This document shows positions 35,284-45,955 of a DNA stretch of 64,000 bases, piece by piece. Source of the DNA: Ectopseudomonas alcaliphila (lineage in GTDB: Bacteria > Pseudomonadota > Gammaproteobacteria > Pseudomonadales > Pseudomonadaceae); NCBI RefSeq assembly GCF_900101755.1, contig NZ_FNAE01000001.1, forward strand, positions 992,001-1,056,000, given 5' to 3'. Under the pieces are notes generated by a model. It worked only from the letters and a program-made list of their open reading frames with translations, was not told where the DNA came from and made no database searches. Position numbers and translations under genes: made by a program. Within the stretch, counting starts at the first letter, position 1. Each line of letters starts with the position of its first letter.

Positions 35284-35799
35284 TCAGAAGCTCGTGCGGT
35301 AATGCACGGTGTAGGCTTCCGCCCCGTCGTTGGGGTTCTTCAGGCCCGCGTTGGAATAGTGAACGGCACGCAAACCGATCTCCTGCCCGGCGAAACGCAG
35401 GCCGAAGCCGATGCGGTCTTCGAACTGAAACGACGAGCCCAGTTTGTTGCTCTCCAGCTCAGTACTGGAGAAGGCGGCCACGCCGATACCGGCTTCGATG
35501 TAAGGACGCACGTTCTGCCCGGCGAACTCGTAGACGAACACTGGCGAGAACGACAGGCTGTGATTGCTCGCCGTGTCATCGCCATCCCAGTAGGTGTAAC
35601 CCAGGTCCCAGTAGCCAGTCAGACGCCCATAGCTACTCTCGAGCCAGCTGTGGTTCCAATCCCATTGCGCACCCACACGGTAAACCATGGTGGAATCGCC
35701 ACTCTGACCAATAGCTGCGGTTACGTCCGCAGCCTGCGCAGCACCCATAGTTCCGAACGTCAGGGCCGTAGCTGCAGCAAAGGCATATAACTTCTTCAT
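35284..35799 (-). CDS. pagL: Lipid A 3-O-deacylase, PagL type
   Basis: 171-residue outer-membrane beta-barrel that removes the 3-position acyl chain from lipid A. The signal peptide ends in AAQAA (~residue 23). The catalytic motif HYSNAG near the C-terminus (His ~147, Ser ~149) and the acidic residue in NPNDGAEAY are intact, and the chain ends YRTSF. Length agrees with Pseudomonas PagL (~173). The AT-rich upstream sequence (35800-35880) is likely its promoter. Confidence 0.9.
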   Translation of the reverse strand: MKKLYAFAAATALTFGTMGAAQAADVTAAIGQSGDSTMVYRVGAQWDWNHSWLESSYGRLTGYWDLGYTYWDGDDTASNHSLSFSPVFVYEFAGQNVRPYIEAGIGVAAFSSTELESNKLGSSFQFEDRIGFGLRFAGQEIGLRAVHYSNAGLKNPNDGAEAYTVHYRTSF

Positions 35800-35894
35800 G
35801 AGTCATTCCTTTTATAGCGGGAGGTTTTAACAGGCTCGTTGCAAAAATATAGAAGCATTCGATATCAGAGAAAGCTTAATTCGAAAAAAATTCA

Positions 35895-36704
35895 CTATAT
35901 CGAACGAACTTCGGCCTTTTCATTCAACAAAATCGGCAATACTCGGCAAAGTTGCGCAGTGTCTCCGCTGCTCCAATAGCGAGTGGCCTGAGCAGGTACG
36001 GTTGCCAGCATGTCGTGCTGAGTGAGCAAACGCTGCAGCTGACGCGCCACGGCCGCGCCGGTATCGATCAAGGTCACCGAAGCCGGCACCAGCTCGCCCA
36101 GCAGCGGGCGCAGGAAGGGGTAGTGCGTGCAGCCGAGAATCAGCGTGTCACAGCCTTCGGCCAGCAGCGGTGTGACGTAGCCTCGCAGCAACTCACGGGT
36201 TGCCGGTGCCTGCAGCTCGCCCGCTTCGATGCATTCCACCAACCCCGGACAGGGCTGAGTGACCACCCGCACGTCATTGGCGAAGCGGTCGAGCAGTGCG
36301 GCGAATCTGGCGCTCTTCAGCGTACCGGTGGTTGCCAGCACACCGACCACGCCACTGCGGGTCGCCGCTGCGGCCGGCTTTACCGCTGGCTCCATGCCGA
36401 CGATGGGCAAATCCGGATAACGCTCGCGCAGCTCGGCAGCCGCCGCAGCCGTCGCGGTATTGCAGGCCAGCACCAGGGCCTTGGCGCCATGCGCCAGCAG
36501 ATGCTCGGTGATCAGCACGCAGCGTTCGCGAATGTATTCCGGGCTCTTCTCGCCGTAGGGCACGTGGCCGCTGTCGGCGACGTAGAGCAGCGTTTCGTTG
36601 GGTAGCAGCTGACGAATCTCGCGCAGCACCGACAGGCCGCCGACGCCCGAGTCGAAAACGCCAATCGGCGCCTGCGACTCGCTCCTACGATCCTTAGCGC
36701 CCAC
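35895..36704 (-). CDS. murI: Glutamate racemase
   Basis: 269-residue enzyme making D-glutamate for peptidoglycan. The family opening [19 protein letters not shown] follows the start by 13 residues. The two catalytic Cys are in [10 protein letters not shown] and LGCTHYPFL. The start is taken as GTG 36704, the only suitable codon near the conserved N-terminus, overlapping the end of moeB by 11 bases. An ATG at 36767 would add 21 residues lying inside moeB. Confidence 0.93.
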   Translation of the reverse strand: MGAKDRRSESQAPIGVFDSGVGGLSVLREIRQLLPNETLLYVADSGHVPYGEKSPEYIRERCVLITEHLLAHGAKALVLACNTATAAAAAELRERYPDLPIVGMEPAVKPAAAATRSGVVGVLATTGTLKSARFAALLDRFANDVRVVTQPCPGLVECIEAGELQAPATRELLRGYVTPLLAEGCDTLILGCTHYPFLRPLLGELVPASVTLIDTGAAVARQLQRLLTQHDMLATVPAQATRYWSSGDTAQLCRVLPILLNEKAEVRSI

Positions 36705-37443
36705 CGCACACCCCGCAGGCCGGATCGCGCTTGACCCGCAGTTCGCGAAAGCGCGTACCCAGTGCATCGATCAGCAGCAGGCGGCCTACCAGCGGCTCGC
36801 CGAAACCGGCCAGCAGCTTGAGTGCCTCCAGCGCCTGCAGGCTGCCGACCAGGCCCACCAGCGGGCCGACCACACCGGCTTCGCTGCAGGTCAGCTCGGC
36901 TTCGCTACCGTGCCCGTACAGGCAGTGATAGCAGGGGCTGGCGGCATTACGCGGATCGAACACCGACAGCTGGCCTTCCAGGCGGATCGCCGCCCCCGAG
37001 ACCAGCGGCTTGCCTGCCGCGACGCAGGCGGCATTGACCGCCTCGCGGGTGGCGAAATTGTCCGAGCAGTCCAGCACCAGGTCGACGGCGCTCACGGCCG
37101 CAGCCAGCGAGTCGGCGTCCAGCGCCTGACGATGCGGCACCAGGCGGACCTGCGGATTGATCGCCGCCAGGCGCGCCATGGCCGAATCCACCTTGGCTTG
37201 GCCGATGCTGGCGGTGTCGTGGGCGATCTGCCGCTGCAGGTTAGTCAGATCCACCGTATCGAAGTCAGCCAGATGCAACTCACCGACACCGGCTGCGGCC
37301 AGGTACAGCGCCACCGGCGAGCCGAGGCCGCCCATGCCGACGATCAGCACCCGGCCCTGCTTGAGGCGCAGTTGCCCTTCCACATCGATCTGTTTCAGCA
37401 GGATCTGCCGGCTATAGCGCAGCAGCTCGTCATCGCTCAGCAT
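36694..37443 (-). CDS. moeB: Molybdopterin-synthase adenylyltransferase MoeB/ThiF-like
   Basis: 249-residue E1-like enzyme that adenylates the C-terminal Gly-Gly of a MoaD/ThiS-type sulfur carrier. It begins [52 protein letters not shown] (ATP site GxGGLG). Zinc Cys pairs are CYHC (~172) and CGVC at the C-terminus. It overlaps the end of prmC region by a few bases spacing, in the operon hemA-prfA-prmC-moeB-murI common to Pseudomonas. Its likely partner MoaD is encoded at 62.3 kb in this window. Confidence 0.92.
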   Translation of the reverse strand: MLSDDELLRYSRQILLKQIDVEGQLRLKQGRVLIVGMGGLGSPVALYLAAAGVGELHLADFDTVDLTNLQRQIAHDTASIGQAKVDSAMARLAAINPQVRLVPHRQALDADSLAAAVSAVDLVLDCSDNFATREAVNAACVAAGKPLVSGAAIRLEGQLSVFDPRNAASPCYHCLYGHGSEAELTCSEAGVVGPLVGLVGSLQALEALKLLAGFGEPLVGRLLLIDALGTRFRELRVKRDPACGVCGGR

Positions 37444-37447
37444 CTGA

Positions 37448-38281
37448 TCACTCACGGTCGAAACGTCCCAAACTGATGCGGTCGAGGCCTGCGAGGTCAC
37501 GCCGGCTGTGTACCTCGACGAAGCCGCCGGCGTCGAGCAATCTGCGCACGGCCTCGGCCTGATCGAAGCCATGCTCCAGCATCAGCCAGCCGCCGGACAG
37601 CAGGTGGTCCGGCGCGGCCCGGATGATCGCACGAATATCGTCCAGCCCGTCGCTGCCGGCAACCAGGGCGCTGCTCGGTTCGAAGCGTACGTCGCCCTGT
37701 TCGAGGTGCTGGTCATCGGCGCGGATATAAGGCGGGTTGCTCAGAATCAGGCCATAGCGTTGCTCGACCAGCGCGGAAAACCAGTGGCTATGCAGGAAGC
37801 AGGCATTACCCAGCGTGAGGCGCTGGCGATTGCGCTCGGCCAGGGCCACGGCGTCTTCGACGCGATCCACGCCGGTCACCTGCCAGGCCGGACGCTCGCT
37901 GGCCAGGGCCAGGGCGATGGCGCCAGTGCCGGTGCCCAGATCCAGCACCGCCAGTGGTCCGGCAGGCAGCAGCTCGAGCGCGGTTTCCACCAGCAGCTCG
38001 GTGTCCGGGCGCGGAATCAGGGTATGCGGCGCCACTTCCAGATCGAGGCTCCAGAAGCCCTGATGACCGAGGATGTAAGCGACCGGCTCGCCATTCCGGC
38101 GGCGCTGCATGAACGCGCTGAACTGCGCCTGCTGGGCCGCGTCCAGCTCACGCTCCGGCCAGGTACGCAGGTAGCTGCGCGGCTTGTTCAGCGCGGCCGC
38201 CAGCAGCAACTCGGCGTCCAGCCGCGGCGTCGGCGAGTCGGGCAGGTCAGCGATAGTGAGCAGGGATTCGATGGTGGCCAT
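37448..38281 (-). CDS. prmC: Release factor glutamine methyltransferase
   Basis: 277-residue SAM-dependent enzyme that methylates the GGQ glutamine of release factors. ATG 38281 (after GAGAGAAAT) opens MATIESLLTIADLPDSPTPRLDAELLLAAAL. The SAM site is VLDLGTGTGAIALALA and the catalytic NPPY motif is in LILSNPPYIRADD. It sits downstream of its substrate gene prfA. Confidence 0.94.
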   Translation of the reverse strand: MATIESLLTIADLPDSPTPRLDAELLLAAALNKPRSYLRTWPERELDAAQQAQFSAFMQRRRNGEPVAYILGHQGFWSLDLEVAPHTLIPRPDTELLVETALELLPAGPLAVLDLGTGTGAIALALASERPAWQVTGVDRVEDAVALAERNRQRLTLGNACFLHSHWFSALVEQRYGLILSNPPYIRADDQHLEQGDVRFEPSSALVAGSDGLDDIRAIIRAAPDHLLSGGWLMLEHGFDQAEAVRRLLDAGGFVEVHSRRDLAGLDRISLGRFDRE

Positions 38282-38290
38282 ATTTCTCTC

Positions 38291-38341
38291 GTAGCCCGGA
38301 TGCAATCCGGGAAGTATGTCCCCGGATTGCATCCGGGCTAC
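38291..38341. repeat. REP-like hairpin (GTAGCCCGGATGCAATCCGGG)
   Basis: GTAGCCCGGATGCAATCCGGG is mirrored by CCCGGATTGCATCCGGGCTAC in a 51-base hairpin between prfA and prmC. The same unit occurs at 43532-43590 and 63016-63075. Confidence 0.85.
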
Positions 38342-38347
38342 GGTTGT

Positions 38348-38401
38348 GGTGCGCATGGCGCACCCTACGGTATACGCGGCGTAGGGTGCGCCATGCGCAC
38401 C
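38348..38401. repeat. REP-like inverted pair (GTAGGGTGCGCCATGCGCACC)
   Basis: Two units face each other at 38348-38368 and 38381-38401, only 12 bases apart, directly after the CCGGAT hairpin. Both repeats lie inside the transcribed prfA-prmC gap and may affect mRNA stability. Confidence 0.85.
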
Positions 38402-38421
38402 GCAATGACCTCAAGCGAAAC

Positions 38422-39504
38422 TCAATCGCCCAACGCCGCCAACTGGTCGGCCTGGTACTCGGCCAGCAAGGGCTCGATCACCGCCTCGACACCACCGGCC
38501 ATGACTTCGCTCAGCGAGTACAGGGTCAGGTTGATGCGGTGGTCAGTCACCCGGCCCTGCGGGAAGTTGTAGGTGCGGATGCGCTCGGAGCGGTCGCCGG
38601 AGCCTACCAGCAGCTTGCGCGTCTCGGAGATTTCCTTGTGCGCCGCCGCTTCCTGCTGGTCCTGCAGCTTGGCCGCCAGCCAGGCCATGGCCTTGGCGCG
38701 GTTCTTGTGCTGCGAGCGCTCTTCCTGACATTCCACCACGGTGCCGGTGGGAATGTGGGTGATGCGGATCGCCGAGTCGGTGGTGTTGACGTGCTGACCA
38801 CCGGCGCCGGAGCTGCGGTAGGTATCGACGCGCAGGTCGGCCGGGTTGATCTCGATGGCCGCCTGCTCGTCCGGCTCCGGCAATACCGCCACGGTGCAGG
38901 CCGAGGTATGGATGCGGCCCTGGGATTCGGTTTCCGGCACGCGCTGCACGCGATGAGCACCGGACTCGAACTTGAGCTTGGCGTAGACGTTGTCCCCCTC
39001 GACGCGGGCGATCACTTCCTTGAAGCCGCCGTGCTCGCCCTCGTTGGCCGACAGCACCTCGACGCGCCAGCCCTGCCTCTCGGCGTAACGCGAATACATG
39101 CGGAACAGGTCGCCGGAGAAGATCGCAGCCTCGTCGCCACCGGTGCCGGCGCGCACTTCCAGGTAGACGTTGCGCCCATCGTTGGGGTCTTTCGGCAGCA
39201 GCATGCGCTGCAACTTGTCTTCCAGGGTGACCAGCGCTTCCTTGGCCTGGGCCACTTCCTCTTCGGCCATCTCGCGCATGTCCGCGTCGCTGTCCTTGAG
39301 CAGCGCCTGGGCACCTTCGAGGTCGCCCTGCACCTTGCGCAGTTCGCGGAAGGTGGCGATCACCGGCTCGATTTCGGCGTATTCCTTGGAATAGGCGCGA
39401 AACTGCGTTTGCTTGGAAATCACCTCGGCGTCGCCGAGCAGCGCCGTCAGTTCCTCGAAGCGGTCGCTGAGGTTGTCCAGCTTGTTCAACAGTGAAGCTT
39501 TCAT
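38422..39504 (-). CDS. prfA: Peptide chain release factor 1
   Basis: 360-residue translation termination factor reading UAA and UAG. The GGQ peptidyl-tRNA hydrolysis motif is in [21 protein letters not shown], and the codon-recognition loop is present before it (in the usual PxT position). It overlaps the hemA stop by four bases. Length and sequence are normal. Confidence 0.97.
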   Translation of the reverse strand: MKASLLNKLDNLSDRFEELTALLGDAEVISKQTQFRAYSKEYAEIEPVIATFRELRKVQGDLEGAQALLKDSDADMREMAEEEVAQAKEALVTLEDKLQRMLLPKDPNDGRNVYLEVRAGTGGDEAAIFSGDLFRMYSRYAERQGWRVEVLSANEGEHGGFKEVIARVEGDNVYAKLKFESGAHRVQRVPETESQGRIHTSACTVAVLPEPDEQAAIEINPADLRVDTYRSSGAGGQHVNTTDSAIRITHIPTGTVVECQEERSQHKNRAKAMAWLAAKLQDQQEAAAHKEISETRKLLVGSGDRSERIRTYNFPQGRVTDHRINLTLYSLSEVMAGGVEAVIEPLLAEYQADQLAALGD

Positions 39505-40781
39505 TGCAGACCTTTGTCCTGCGGCGCGCTCTCGTCGAGGGCGAACAATTCCTGGGCCAGGCTGAGCGCGTCGACGCGCCCCTCGGCAGTAAGTTTCTTC
39601 ATGCGCACGCTGGGTGCGTGCAGCAGCTTGTTGGTCAGGCCGCGCGCCAGTTGCGCCAGCACGTCCTCGGGGTTGCTGCCGTTGGCCAGCATGCGCTGGG
39701 CCTTGGTCAACTCATCGTCGCGCAGGCGCTCGGCCTGCTGGCGGTAGGCCTTGAGCACATCCACCGCCGCCAGCTCGCGCAGGCGCTGCATGAAGTCCTC
39801 GGTGCCGGCGGCGATCAGCTCCTCGGCAGCCTGCGCCGCGCCCTGGCGGCTCTTGAGGTTTTCCTCGATGACTTCATGCAGGTCATCGACGGTGTACAGA
39901 TAGACGTCATCGAGCTCGCCCACCTGCGGCTCGATGTCGCGTGGCACGGCGATGTCGACCATGAAGATCGGCTTGTGCTTGCGTTTTTTCAGCGCGCTTT
40001 CCACCGCGCCCTTGCCGAGAATCGGCAGCTGGCTGGCGGTGGAACTGATGACGATGTCGCTGTGCGCCAGTTCGTCGGGAATGTCCGAGAGCAGCACGGC
40101 GTGGGCGCCGAATTGCTCGGCCAGCTGGCTGGCGCGCTCCAGGGTGCGGTTGGCGACGACGATGCGCTTGATGCCCTGATCGTGCAGATGACGCGCCACC
40201 AGGCTGATGGTCTCGCCGGCGCCGATCAGCAGCGCCTGGCTGCGATGCAGGTCGGCGAAAATCTGCTTGGCCAGGCTCACGGCGGCGAAAGCCACGGACA
40301 CCGGGTTCTCGCCGATGGCGGTGTCGGTGCGCACGGTCTTGGCGGTGCTGAAGGTGGCCTGGAACAAGCGCCCGAGCAGCGGGCCGACGGTGCCGGCCTC
40401 ACGCGCCACGGCGTAAGCGGACTTGAGCTGGCCGAGTATCTGCGGCTCGCCGAGGACCATCGAATCCAGCCCGCAGGCCACACGCATCATGTGCCGTACC
40501 GCGTCCTGCTCGCTGTGCACGTAGGCACAGGCACGCAGTTCGTCGACGCTCAGTCGATGGAAGTTGGCCAGCCACTGCAGCACTTCGTCGCTGCTCAGCT
40601 GATCCTGCTCCAGGTACAACTCGCTACGGTTGCAGGTAGAGAGGATCGCCGCCTCGCGACTGGGCGTCAGCCGGCACAGCTGCTGCAACGCCTCGACCAG
40701 TTGCTCCGGAGTGAAAGCAACGCGCTCGCGCACCTCTACCGAGGCGGTCTTGTGGTTGATACCGAGGGCGATAAAGGCCAT
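39501..40781 (-). CDS. hemA: Glutamyl-tRNA reductase
   Basis: 426-residue NADPH-dependent enzyme for the first step of C5 tetrapyrrole synthesis. ATG 40781 opens [23 protein letters not shown]. The active-site Cys is in [13 protein letters not shown] (~50) and the Rossmann motif is [16 protein letters not shown]. First gene of the hemA-prfA-prmC-moeB-murI operon, divergent from a TPR lipoprotein gene; longer in-frame readings would overlap the divergent promoter region. Confidence 0.96.
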   Translation of the reverse strand: MAFIALGINHKTASVEVRERVAFTPEQLVEALQQLCRLTPSREAAILSTCNRSELYLEQDQLSSDEVLQWLANFHRLSVDELRACAYVHSEQDAVRHMMRVACGLDSMVLGEPQILGQLKSAYAVAREAGTVGPLLGRLFQATFSTAKTVRTDTAIGENPVSVAFAAVSLAKQIFADLHRSQALLIGAGETISLVARHLHDQGIKRIVVANRTLERASQLAEQFGAHAVLLSDIPDELAHSDIVISSTASQLPILGKGAVESALKKRKHKPIFMVDIAVPRDIEPQVGELDDVYLYTVDDLHEVIEENLKSRQGAAQAAEELIAAGTEDFMQRLRELAAVDVLKAYRQQAERLRDDELTKAQRMLANGSNPEDVLAQLARGLTNKLLHAPSVRMKKLTAEGRVDALSLAQELFALDESAPQDKGLQ

Positions 40782-40990
40782 GCAGGGTCGCTGAGGGGCA
40801 ATACGAGAGCCGGCAATTGTCCTACTTCGCCCCCGAGAGAACAACTCCCGCGACCTATTGTCCCAATAGACGGTTCGCCGCATCGTGCTCGCCAGTGGGC
40901 TTGCTCCAAGGCTTGTGTCATGATGCCGCGAACGTCGCAGGGCACGAGCCAGCACGGCCGTCGCCCCGGAATAACGCACGACAAGGCACT

Positions 40991-42718
40991 ATGAACAGAC
41001 CCCTCGCGTTAGTCACCGCACTGGCCCTTCTCAGCGGCTGCCAAACCTTCGCCCCCAGTGAGCCGGACGGTACGCCGCCGGTACAGGAAGCCGACCAGAC
41101 CACCCAGCTGGAGCCGAGTGAATACGGCTCGTTCAGCCAGGAAACCCTGTTCGCCCTGCTCACCGCCGAGCTGGCCGGGCAGCGCAATCGCTTCGACATC
41201 GCCCTCGGCAACTATGTGCAGCAGGCCAACGCCACTGGCGATGCCGGCGTCGCCGAACGCGCCTTCCGTATTGCCGAATACCTCGGCGCCGAACAGGCTG
41301 CGCTCGACAGCGCACTGATCTGGGCCAGGAACGCGCCGAGCAACATCGACGCCCAGCGCGCCGCCGCCGTGCAGCTGGCCCGCGCCGGCCGTTACGACGA
41401 ATCCATGACCTATATGGAGCAGGTGCTGCAGCGCCAGGGCGACACCCACTTCGATTTCCTCGCCCTGTCTGCCGCAGAGACCGACCCGGATACCCGCGCC
41501 GGCCTGCTGCAGGGCTTCGACCGCCTGCTGATCAAGAACCCGGACAACAGCCAGCTGCTGTTCGGCAAGGCCATCCTTCTGCAACAGGACGGCCGCGCCG
41601 AAGAGGCCCTGAAACTGCTCGAAGACAGCGCAGCAAGCACCAACGAGGTGTCGCCGATCCTGCTGCGCGCCCGCCTGCTGCAGAGCCTCGACCGTGGCAA
41701 CGAGGCCCTGCCGCTGCTGCAGAAAGGCATCCGCAAGAACCCCGAAGACAAACGCTTGCGCCTGACCTACGCGCGCCTGCTGGTCGAGCAGGATCGCCTC
41801 GACGACGCCAAGGGCGAATTCTCCAAGCTGGTGCAGGAAAACCCCAACGACGACGACCTGCGTTTCTCCCTGGCCCTGGTGTGCCTGGAAGCCGAAGCCT
41901 GGGAAGAGGCCATCGTCTACCTGGAAGAGCTGGTCGAACGCCGCAGCCATGTCGATGCCGCGCACTACAACCTCGGTCGCGCCTACGAGGCGCTGAACGA
42001 TACCGACAGCGCCCTGCAGGAATACCGACTGGTCGGCCCGAGCAACGATTACCTGCCGGCCCAGCAACGCCAGGCCGAACTGCTGTTCGCCCAACAACGC
42101 AGCGAAGAAGCCAGCGCACGCCTGGCCCAGGCCCGCGACGCGCAGCCCGATTACGCCATCCAGCTGTACCTGATCGAAGCCGAAGGCCTGAGCAATCGCC
42201 GCCAGGTCGAGACGGCCTGGAAAGTGATCAACGACGGCCTGGAGCAGTACCCCAACGACCTGAACCTGCTCTACACCCGCGCCATGCTGGCGGAAAAGCG
42301 CGATGACCTGGCCCAGCTGGAAACCGACCTGCGCTACATCATCAAGCGCGAGCCGGAGCACGCCATGGCGCTCAATGCCCTCGGCTACACCCTGGCCGAC
42401 CGCACCACGCGCTATGAAGAAGCGCGCGAGCTGATCGAGAAAGCGCACCAGCTCAACCCGAACGACCCGGCGATTCTCGACAGCCTCGGCTGGGTCAACT
42501 ATCGCCTGGGCAACCTCGACGAGGCCGAACGCCTGCTGCGTCAGGCTCTGGAGAAATTCCCCGACCATGAAGTAGCAGCCCACCTCGGCGAAGTGCTCTG
42601 GGCCCAGGGCAAACAGCGCGAAGCCCGACGCATCTGGCGCGACGCCCTCAGCGAAACGCCCGATAGCCCCATTCTGCGTGACACGCTGTTGCGCCTGACC
42701 GGTTCCGAGACTCTTTGA
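40991..42718 (+). CDS. TPR-repeat outer-membrane lipoprotein
   Basis: 575 residues. ATG 40991 (after AAGGCACT) opens a lipoprotein signal [17 protein letters not shown] with the lipobox LSGC at Cys 17. The mature chain is a helical solenoid of about 10-13 TPR-like units (for example [80 protein letters not shown]). It overlaps lolB by one base (TGATG). The lolB neighbour and TPR fold suggest envelope assembly, but no precise role is known to me. Confidence 0.88.
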   Translation: MNRPLALVTALALLSGCQTFAPSEPDGTPPVQEADQTTQLEPSEYGSFSQETLFALLTAELAGQRNRFDIALGNYVQQANATGDAGVAERAFRIAEYLGAEQAALDSALIWARNAPSNIDAQRAAAVQLARAGRYDESMTYMEQVLQRQGDTHFDFLALSAAETDPDTRAGLLQGFDRLLIKNPDNSQLLFGKAILLQQDGRAEEALKLLEDSAASTNEVSPILLRARLLQSLDRGNEALPLLQKGIRKNPEDKRLRLTYARLLVEQDRLDDAKGEFSKLVQENPNDDDLRFSLALVCLEAEAWEEAIVYLEELVERRSHVDAAHYNLGRAYEALNDTDSALQEYRLVGPSNDYLPAQQRQAELLFAQQRSEEASARLAQARDAQPDYAIQLYLIEAEGLSNRRQVETAWKVINDGLEQYPNDLNLLYTRAMLAEKRDDLAQLETDLRYIIKREPEHAMALNALGYTLADRTTRYEEARELIEKAHQLNPNDPAILDSLGWVNYRLGNLDEAERLLRQALEKFPDHEVAAHLGEVLWAQGKQREARRIWRDALSETPDSPILRDTLLRLTGSETL

Positions 42719-43332
42719 TGCTTCGTCACCTACTTGTATTCAGCCTCCTCGCCCTGCTCGCCGGTTGCGCCGGCCTCACCTCGCACGAAGCGCTGGAAGG
42801 CCAGGGCGACCCGGCCAAGTGGAAAGCCCACAAAGAGCAGATCACTCAGCTCGACGGCTGGCAGATCAACGGCAAGATCGGCATCCGCGCCCCGCAGGAT
42901 TCCGGCAGCGCCACGCTGTTCTGGCTGCAGCGCCAGGACTACTACGACATTCGCCTGTCCGGCCCACTGGGTGGCGGCGCTGCACGCCTGACCGGCCGCC
43001 CGGGTGACATCCTGCTGGAAGTATCCAACCGCGGCCGTTTCCGCGCCGAGTCGCCGGAAGCGCTGCTGCAAGAGCAACTGCGTCTGGACCTGCCAGTGTC
43101 CAACCTGCTCTGGTGGATTCGCGGCCTGCCCGCCCCGGACAGCCGCAGCCGCATCACCCTCGACAGCGAAAGCCACCTGGCGCAGCTGGAACAGGACGGC
43201 TGGAAGGTGGAATATCAGCGCTACACGCAGCAGAACGGCTACGCCCTGCCGGAGCGCCTGAAGCTTTACGGTCAGGACCTGGAAGTGACCCTGGTGATCA
43301 AGGACTGGCGGCCGCGTCAGTTAGGGCAATAA
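42718..43332 (+). CDS. lolB: Outer-membrane lipoprotein LolB
   Basis: 204-residue lipoprotein that receives lipoproteins from LolA and inserts them in the outer membrane. The lipobox is LLAGC (Cys ~17). The LolA/LolB half-barrel text is [60 protein letters not shown], with [16 protein letters not shown] (hook region). Translation probably couples to the TPR gene through TGATG. IspE follows after a repeat-rich gap, the usual Pseudomonas order. Confidence 0.95.
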   Translation: MLRHLLVFSLLALLAGCAGLTSHEALEGQGDPAKWKAHKEQITQLDGWQINGKIGIRAPQDSGSATLFWLQRQDYYDIRLSGPLGGGAARLTGRPGDILLEVSNRGRFRAESPEALLQEQLRLDLPVSNLLWWIRGLPAPDSRSRITLDSESHLAQLEQDGWKVEYQRYTQQNGYALPERLKLYGQDLEVTLVIKDWRPRQLGQ

Positions 43333-43347
43333 GCTCACTACAGATCC

Positions 43348-43371
43348 TGTGGGAGGGGCTTCAGCCGCGAC
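43348..43371. repeat. REP-like unit (TGTGGGAGGGGCTTCAGCCGCGAC)
   Basis: First of several GTAGGAGC-family units in the lolB-ispE gap. Others in the same gap are at 43486-43512, 43602-43624 and 43642-43690; together they make this 426-bp gap almost entirely repeat-derived. Confidence 0.7.
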
Positions 43372-43417
43372 AGCTTGTCCAGCACCTTCCACAGCGCACA
43401 GCCGATGACTGGAAAAG

Positions 43418-43474
43418 CGTCATCCCCAACCACGCCGAACTCACCCTGCCCGCCCCGGCCAAGCTCAACCTGAT
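43418..43474 (+). pseudogene. Duplicated 5' fragment of ispE
   Basis: 57 bases match the start of ispE (43764-43820) at 54 positions, offset by 346 bases, encoding the same [19 protein letters not shown] text. It is flanked by REP-like units and cannot be a gene: no start or continuation. It looks like a local duplication remnant. Confidence 0.85.
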
Positions 43475-43531
43475 AAGGCGCCAACCACTTCGCGAGCAGA
43501 GCTCGCTCCTACAAGTTTCGCGCACGCAGCC

Positions 43532-43590
43532 GTAGCCCGGATGAAATCCGGGAACCATCGCCACCAAGCCCCGGATTGCATCCGGGCTAC
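43532..43590. repeat. REP-like hairpin (GTAGCCCGGATGAAATCCGGG)
   Basis: GTAGCCCGGATGAAATCCGGG and its inverse CCCCGGATTGCATCCGGGCTAC, 59 bases overall, in the lolB-ispE gap. Same family as 38291-38341. Confidence 0.85.
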
Positions 43591-43641
43591 GAACCGGGCA
43601 TTTCGCGGCTAAAGCCGCTCCTACGGGGGAGGCCGCGGTGT

Positions 43642-43690
43642 TTGTAGGAGCGGCTGGGCGGCATTCCGTTTCAGCCGCGATGCTCCTCTG
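43642..43690. repeat. REP-like inverted pair (TGTAGGAGCGGCTGGGCGGC)
   Basis: TGTAGGAGCGGCTG at 43642 and the facing CAGCCGCGATGCTCCTC ending near 43690, preceded by the inverse unit CGCGGCTAAAGCCGCTCCTAC at 43604-43624. Part of the repeat block before ispE. Confidence 0.7.
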
Positions 43691-43758
43691 ACGCACCTGC
43701 CGATGCATTTCCCGAATACAATCGCCACATGCCTCACGACGATGCCCCTGCCCCGACC

Positions 43759-44628
43759 ATGACCGTCATCCCCACCCACGCCGAACTGATCCTGCCCGCC
43801 CCGGCCAAGCTCAACCTGATGCTGCATATCCTCGGCCGCCGCGCCGATGGCTATCACGAGCTGCAGACCCTGTTCCAGTTTCTCGACCACGGCGACGAGC
43901 TCGGCTTCAGCCTGCGCCAGGATGGCGAAATCCACCTGCACACGCCCATCGAAGGCGTACCGCATGACAGCAACCTGATCGTGCGCGCGGCGAAAAGACT
44001 GCAGGAAGCCAGTGGCACTCAGCTCGGCGCCGATATCTGGCTGGACAAACGCCTGCCCATGGGCGGCGGCATCGGCGGCGGCAGCTCGGATGCCGCCACC
44101 ACCCTGCTCGGTCTCGACCACCTGTGGCACACCCAACTGGGCGAAGATCGCCTGGCCGAACTGGGCCTGGCCCTCGGCGCCGACGTGCCGGTATTCGTAC
44201 GCGGCCACGCCGCCTTCGCCGAGGGCGTTGGCGAGCGCCTGACCCCCGTAGAACTGGACGAACCCTGGTTCCTCGTCGCCGTACCGCAAGTCTTTGTAAG
44301 CACAGCAGAAGTTTTCGGCTCGCCCGAGTTGACACGGGATACGCCGCCCATTAAAGTTCGCAGCCTTCTTGCGGGGGGTGGTCGAAACGACTGCCAGCCG
44401 GTCGTAGAGAAGCGTTACCCTGAAGTTCGTAACGCTTTGATCTTGTTGAACAAATTTGTTTCAGCTAGATTGACCGGCACTGGAGCTTGCATATTTGGGA
44501 GCTTCCCAAATCGGGACGATGCTGATAAAGTCGCCCGCCAACTTCCAGGCACTCTGCCGAGTTTTGTCGCTCAAGGTCGCAACATTTCGATGCTGCACCG
44601 CAAGCTCCAAGCATTGGCCAAGAAGTGA
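43759..44628 (+). CDS. ispE: 4-diphosphocytidyl-2-C-methyl-D-erythritol kinase
   Basis: 289-residue GHMP kinase of the MEP isoprenoid pathway. ATG 43759 opens [43 protein letters not shown]; an ATG at 43729 would add ten residues. The ATP-binding glycine-rich motif is [18 protein letters not shown], and [12 protein letters not shown] is the third GHMP motif. The last third (from about 44285) uses more A/T-ending codons than the first, without loss of the reading frame. A 57-base copy of the gene start lies upstream. Confidence 0.94.
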   Translation: MTVIPTHAELILPAPAKLNLMLHILGRRADGYHELQTLFQFLDHGDELGFSLRQDGEIHLHTPIEGVPHDSNLIVRAAKRLQEASGTQLGADIWLDKRLPMGGGIGGGSSDAATTLLGLDHLWHTQLGEDRLAELGLALGADVPVFVRGHAAFAEGVGERLTPVELDEPWFLVAVPQVFVSTAEVFGSPELTRDTPPIKVRSLLAGGGRNDCQPVVEKRYPEVRNALILLNKFVSARLTGTGACIFGSFPNRDDADKVARQLPGTLPSFVAQGRNISMLHRKLQALAKK

Positions 44629-44654
44629 ATGCTCAGCATTCGGTTATACGATAC

Positions 44655-44729
44655 AGGGGCGTCGCCAAGCGGTAAGGCACCAGGTTTTGATCCTGGCATG
44701 CGTTGGTTCGAATCCAGCCGCCCCTGCCA
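44655..44729 (+). tRNA. tRNA-Gln (anticodon TTG), copy 1
   Basis: 75 bases including encoded CCA. The acceptor stem AGGGGCG pairs with CGCCCCT, the anticodon arm is CCAGG-TTTTGAT-CCTGG with TTG, and the T arm has TTCGAAT. It lies 26 bases after ispE, identical to the second copy. Confidence 0.96.
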
Positions 44730-44785
44730 TAACCTCCCTCGGGAGGCATCGAGAACCGAGTCAAAAAGCATTCAACACAGAATAT

Positions 44786-44860
44786 AGGGGCGTCGCCAAG
44801 CGGTAAGGCACCAGGTTTTGATCCTGGCATGCGTTGGTTCGAATCCAGCCGCCCCTGCCA
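44786..44860 (+). tRNA. tRNA-Gln (anticodon TTG), copy 2
   Basis: Identical in sequence to the first copy, 56 bases after it, with encoded CCA. It is followed after 46 bases by prs. Tandem tRNA-Gln genes between ispE and prs are usual in Pseudomonas. Confidence 0.96.
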
Positions 44861-44906
44861 TTTTCCATACCCATCCAGGTATACCCCCAGCCGGCAGGTA
44901 CTGCGC

Positions 44907-45848
44907 GTGTCCAAGATGATGGTCTTCACGGGGAACGCAAACCCCGATCTGGCGCGACGGATCGTTCGTCAGCTGCACATTCCCCTCGGCGATGCTTCGG
45001 TCGGTAAGTTCTCCGACGGCGAAGTCATGATCGAAATCAACGAGAACGTTCGCGGTAAGGACGTCTTCCTGATTCAGCCGACCTGTGCGCCCACCAACGA
45101 CAACCTGATGGAACTGGTAGTGATGGCCGACGCCTTCCGCCGCTCCTCGGCGACTCGCATCACTGCAGTCATCCCCTACTTCGGTTATGCCCGCCAGGAT
45201 CGCCGTCCGCGTTCCGCGCGCGTGGCGATCAGCGCCAAAGTGGTTGCCGACATGCTCACCGTGGTCGGTATCGACCGCGTGCTGACCGTCGACCTGCACG
45301 CTGACCAGATCCAGGGCTTCTTCGACATTCCGGTGGACAATATCTATGGTTCCCCGGTCCTGGTCGACGACATCGAAGACCAGCGCTTCGACAACCTGAT
45401 GATCGTTTCCCCCGATATCGGCGGCGTCGTTCGTGCCCGCGCCGTGGCCAAGAGCCTGGGCGTCGACCTGGCGATCATCGACAAGCGTCGTGAGAAGGCC
45501 AACCAGTCCGAAGTGATGCACATCATCGGTGACGTCGAAGGCCGTACCTGCATCCTTGTCGACGACATGGTCGACACCGCCGGTACCCTGTGCCACGCCG
45601 CCAAAGCACTGAAAGAGCGCGGCGCCGCCAAGGTCTACGCCTACTGCACCCACCCCGTGCTGTCCGGCCGCGCCATCGAGAACATCGAGAATTCCGTCCT
45701 GGACGAGCTGGTGGTCACCAACACCATCCCGCTGTCCGCTGCGGCGCAGTCCTGCTCGCGTATTCGCCAGCTCGACATCGCCCCGGTCGTCGCCGAAGCG
45801 GTTCGCCGCATCAGCAACGAAGAATCGATCAGCGCCATGTTCCGCTAA
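44907..45848 (+). CDS. prs: Ribose-phosphate pyrophosphokinase
   Basis: 313-residue enzyme making PRPP from ribose-5-phosphate and ATP. GTG 44907 is chosen because the family opens (M)[22 protein letters not shown] and AGGTACTGCGC precedes it. Catalytic-site motifs [21 protein letters not shown] and the PRPP loop [15 protein letters not shown] are intact. Reading from 44829 would start inside the tRNA gene. Confidence 0.96.
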   Translation: MSKMMVFTGNANPDLARRIVRQLHIPLGDASVGKFSDGEVMIEINENVRGKDVFLIQPTCAPTNDNLMELVVMADAFRRSSATRITAVIPYFGYARQDRRPRSARVAISAKVVADMLTVVGIDRVLTVDLHADQIQGFFDIPVDNIYGSPVLVDDIEDQRFDNLMIVSPDIGGVVRARAVAKSLGVDLAIIDKRREKANQSEVMHIIGDVEGRTCILVDDMVDTAGTLCHAAKALKERGAAKVYAYCTHPVLSGRAIENIENSVLDELVVTNTIPLSAAAQSCSRIRQLDIAPVVAEAVRRISNEESISAMFR

Positions 45849-45871
45849 GCGGAACTGGCCAGATCACACTG

Positions 45872-45895
45872 CCCCGCCTCGTGCGGGGCTTTTTG
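45872..45895 (+). terminator. Rho-independent terminator after prs
   Basis: GCCCCGC(ctcgt)GCGGGGC followed by five T, 24 bases after the prs stop. Confidence 0.92.
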
Positions 45896-45955
45896 CCCTA
45901 CCGCCCGAGGCTGGTCGCAAGCCACAAGGCGGTTTGGTTATTTTGGAGAAGTGAA

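Noticed and set aside
38422..39504. Release factor methyltransferase and release factor frames on the plus strand
   Set aside because: Plus-strand frames of 350-380 codons here are antisense shadows of prmC and prfA.
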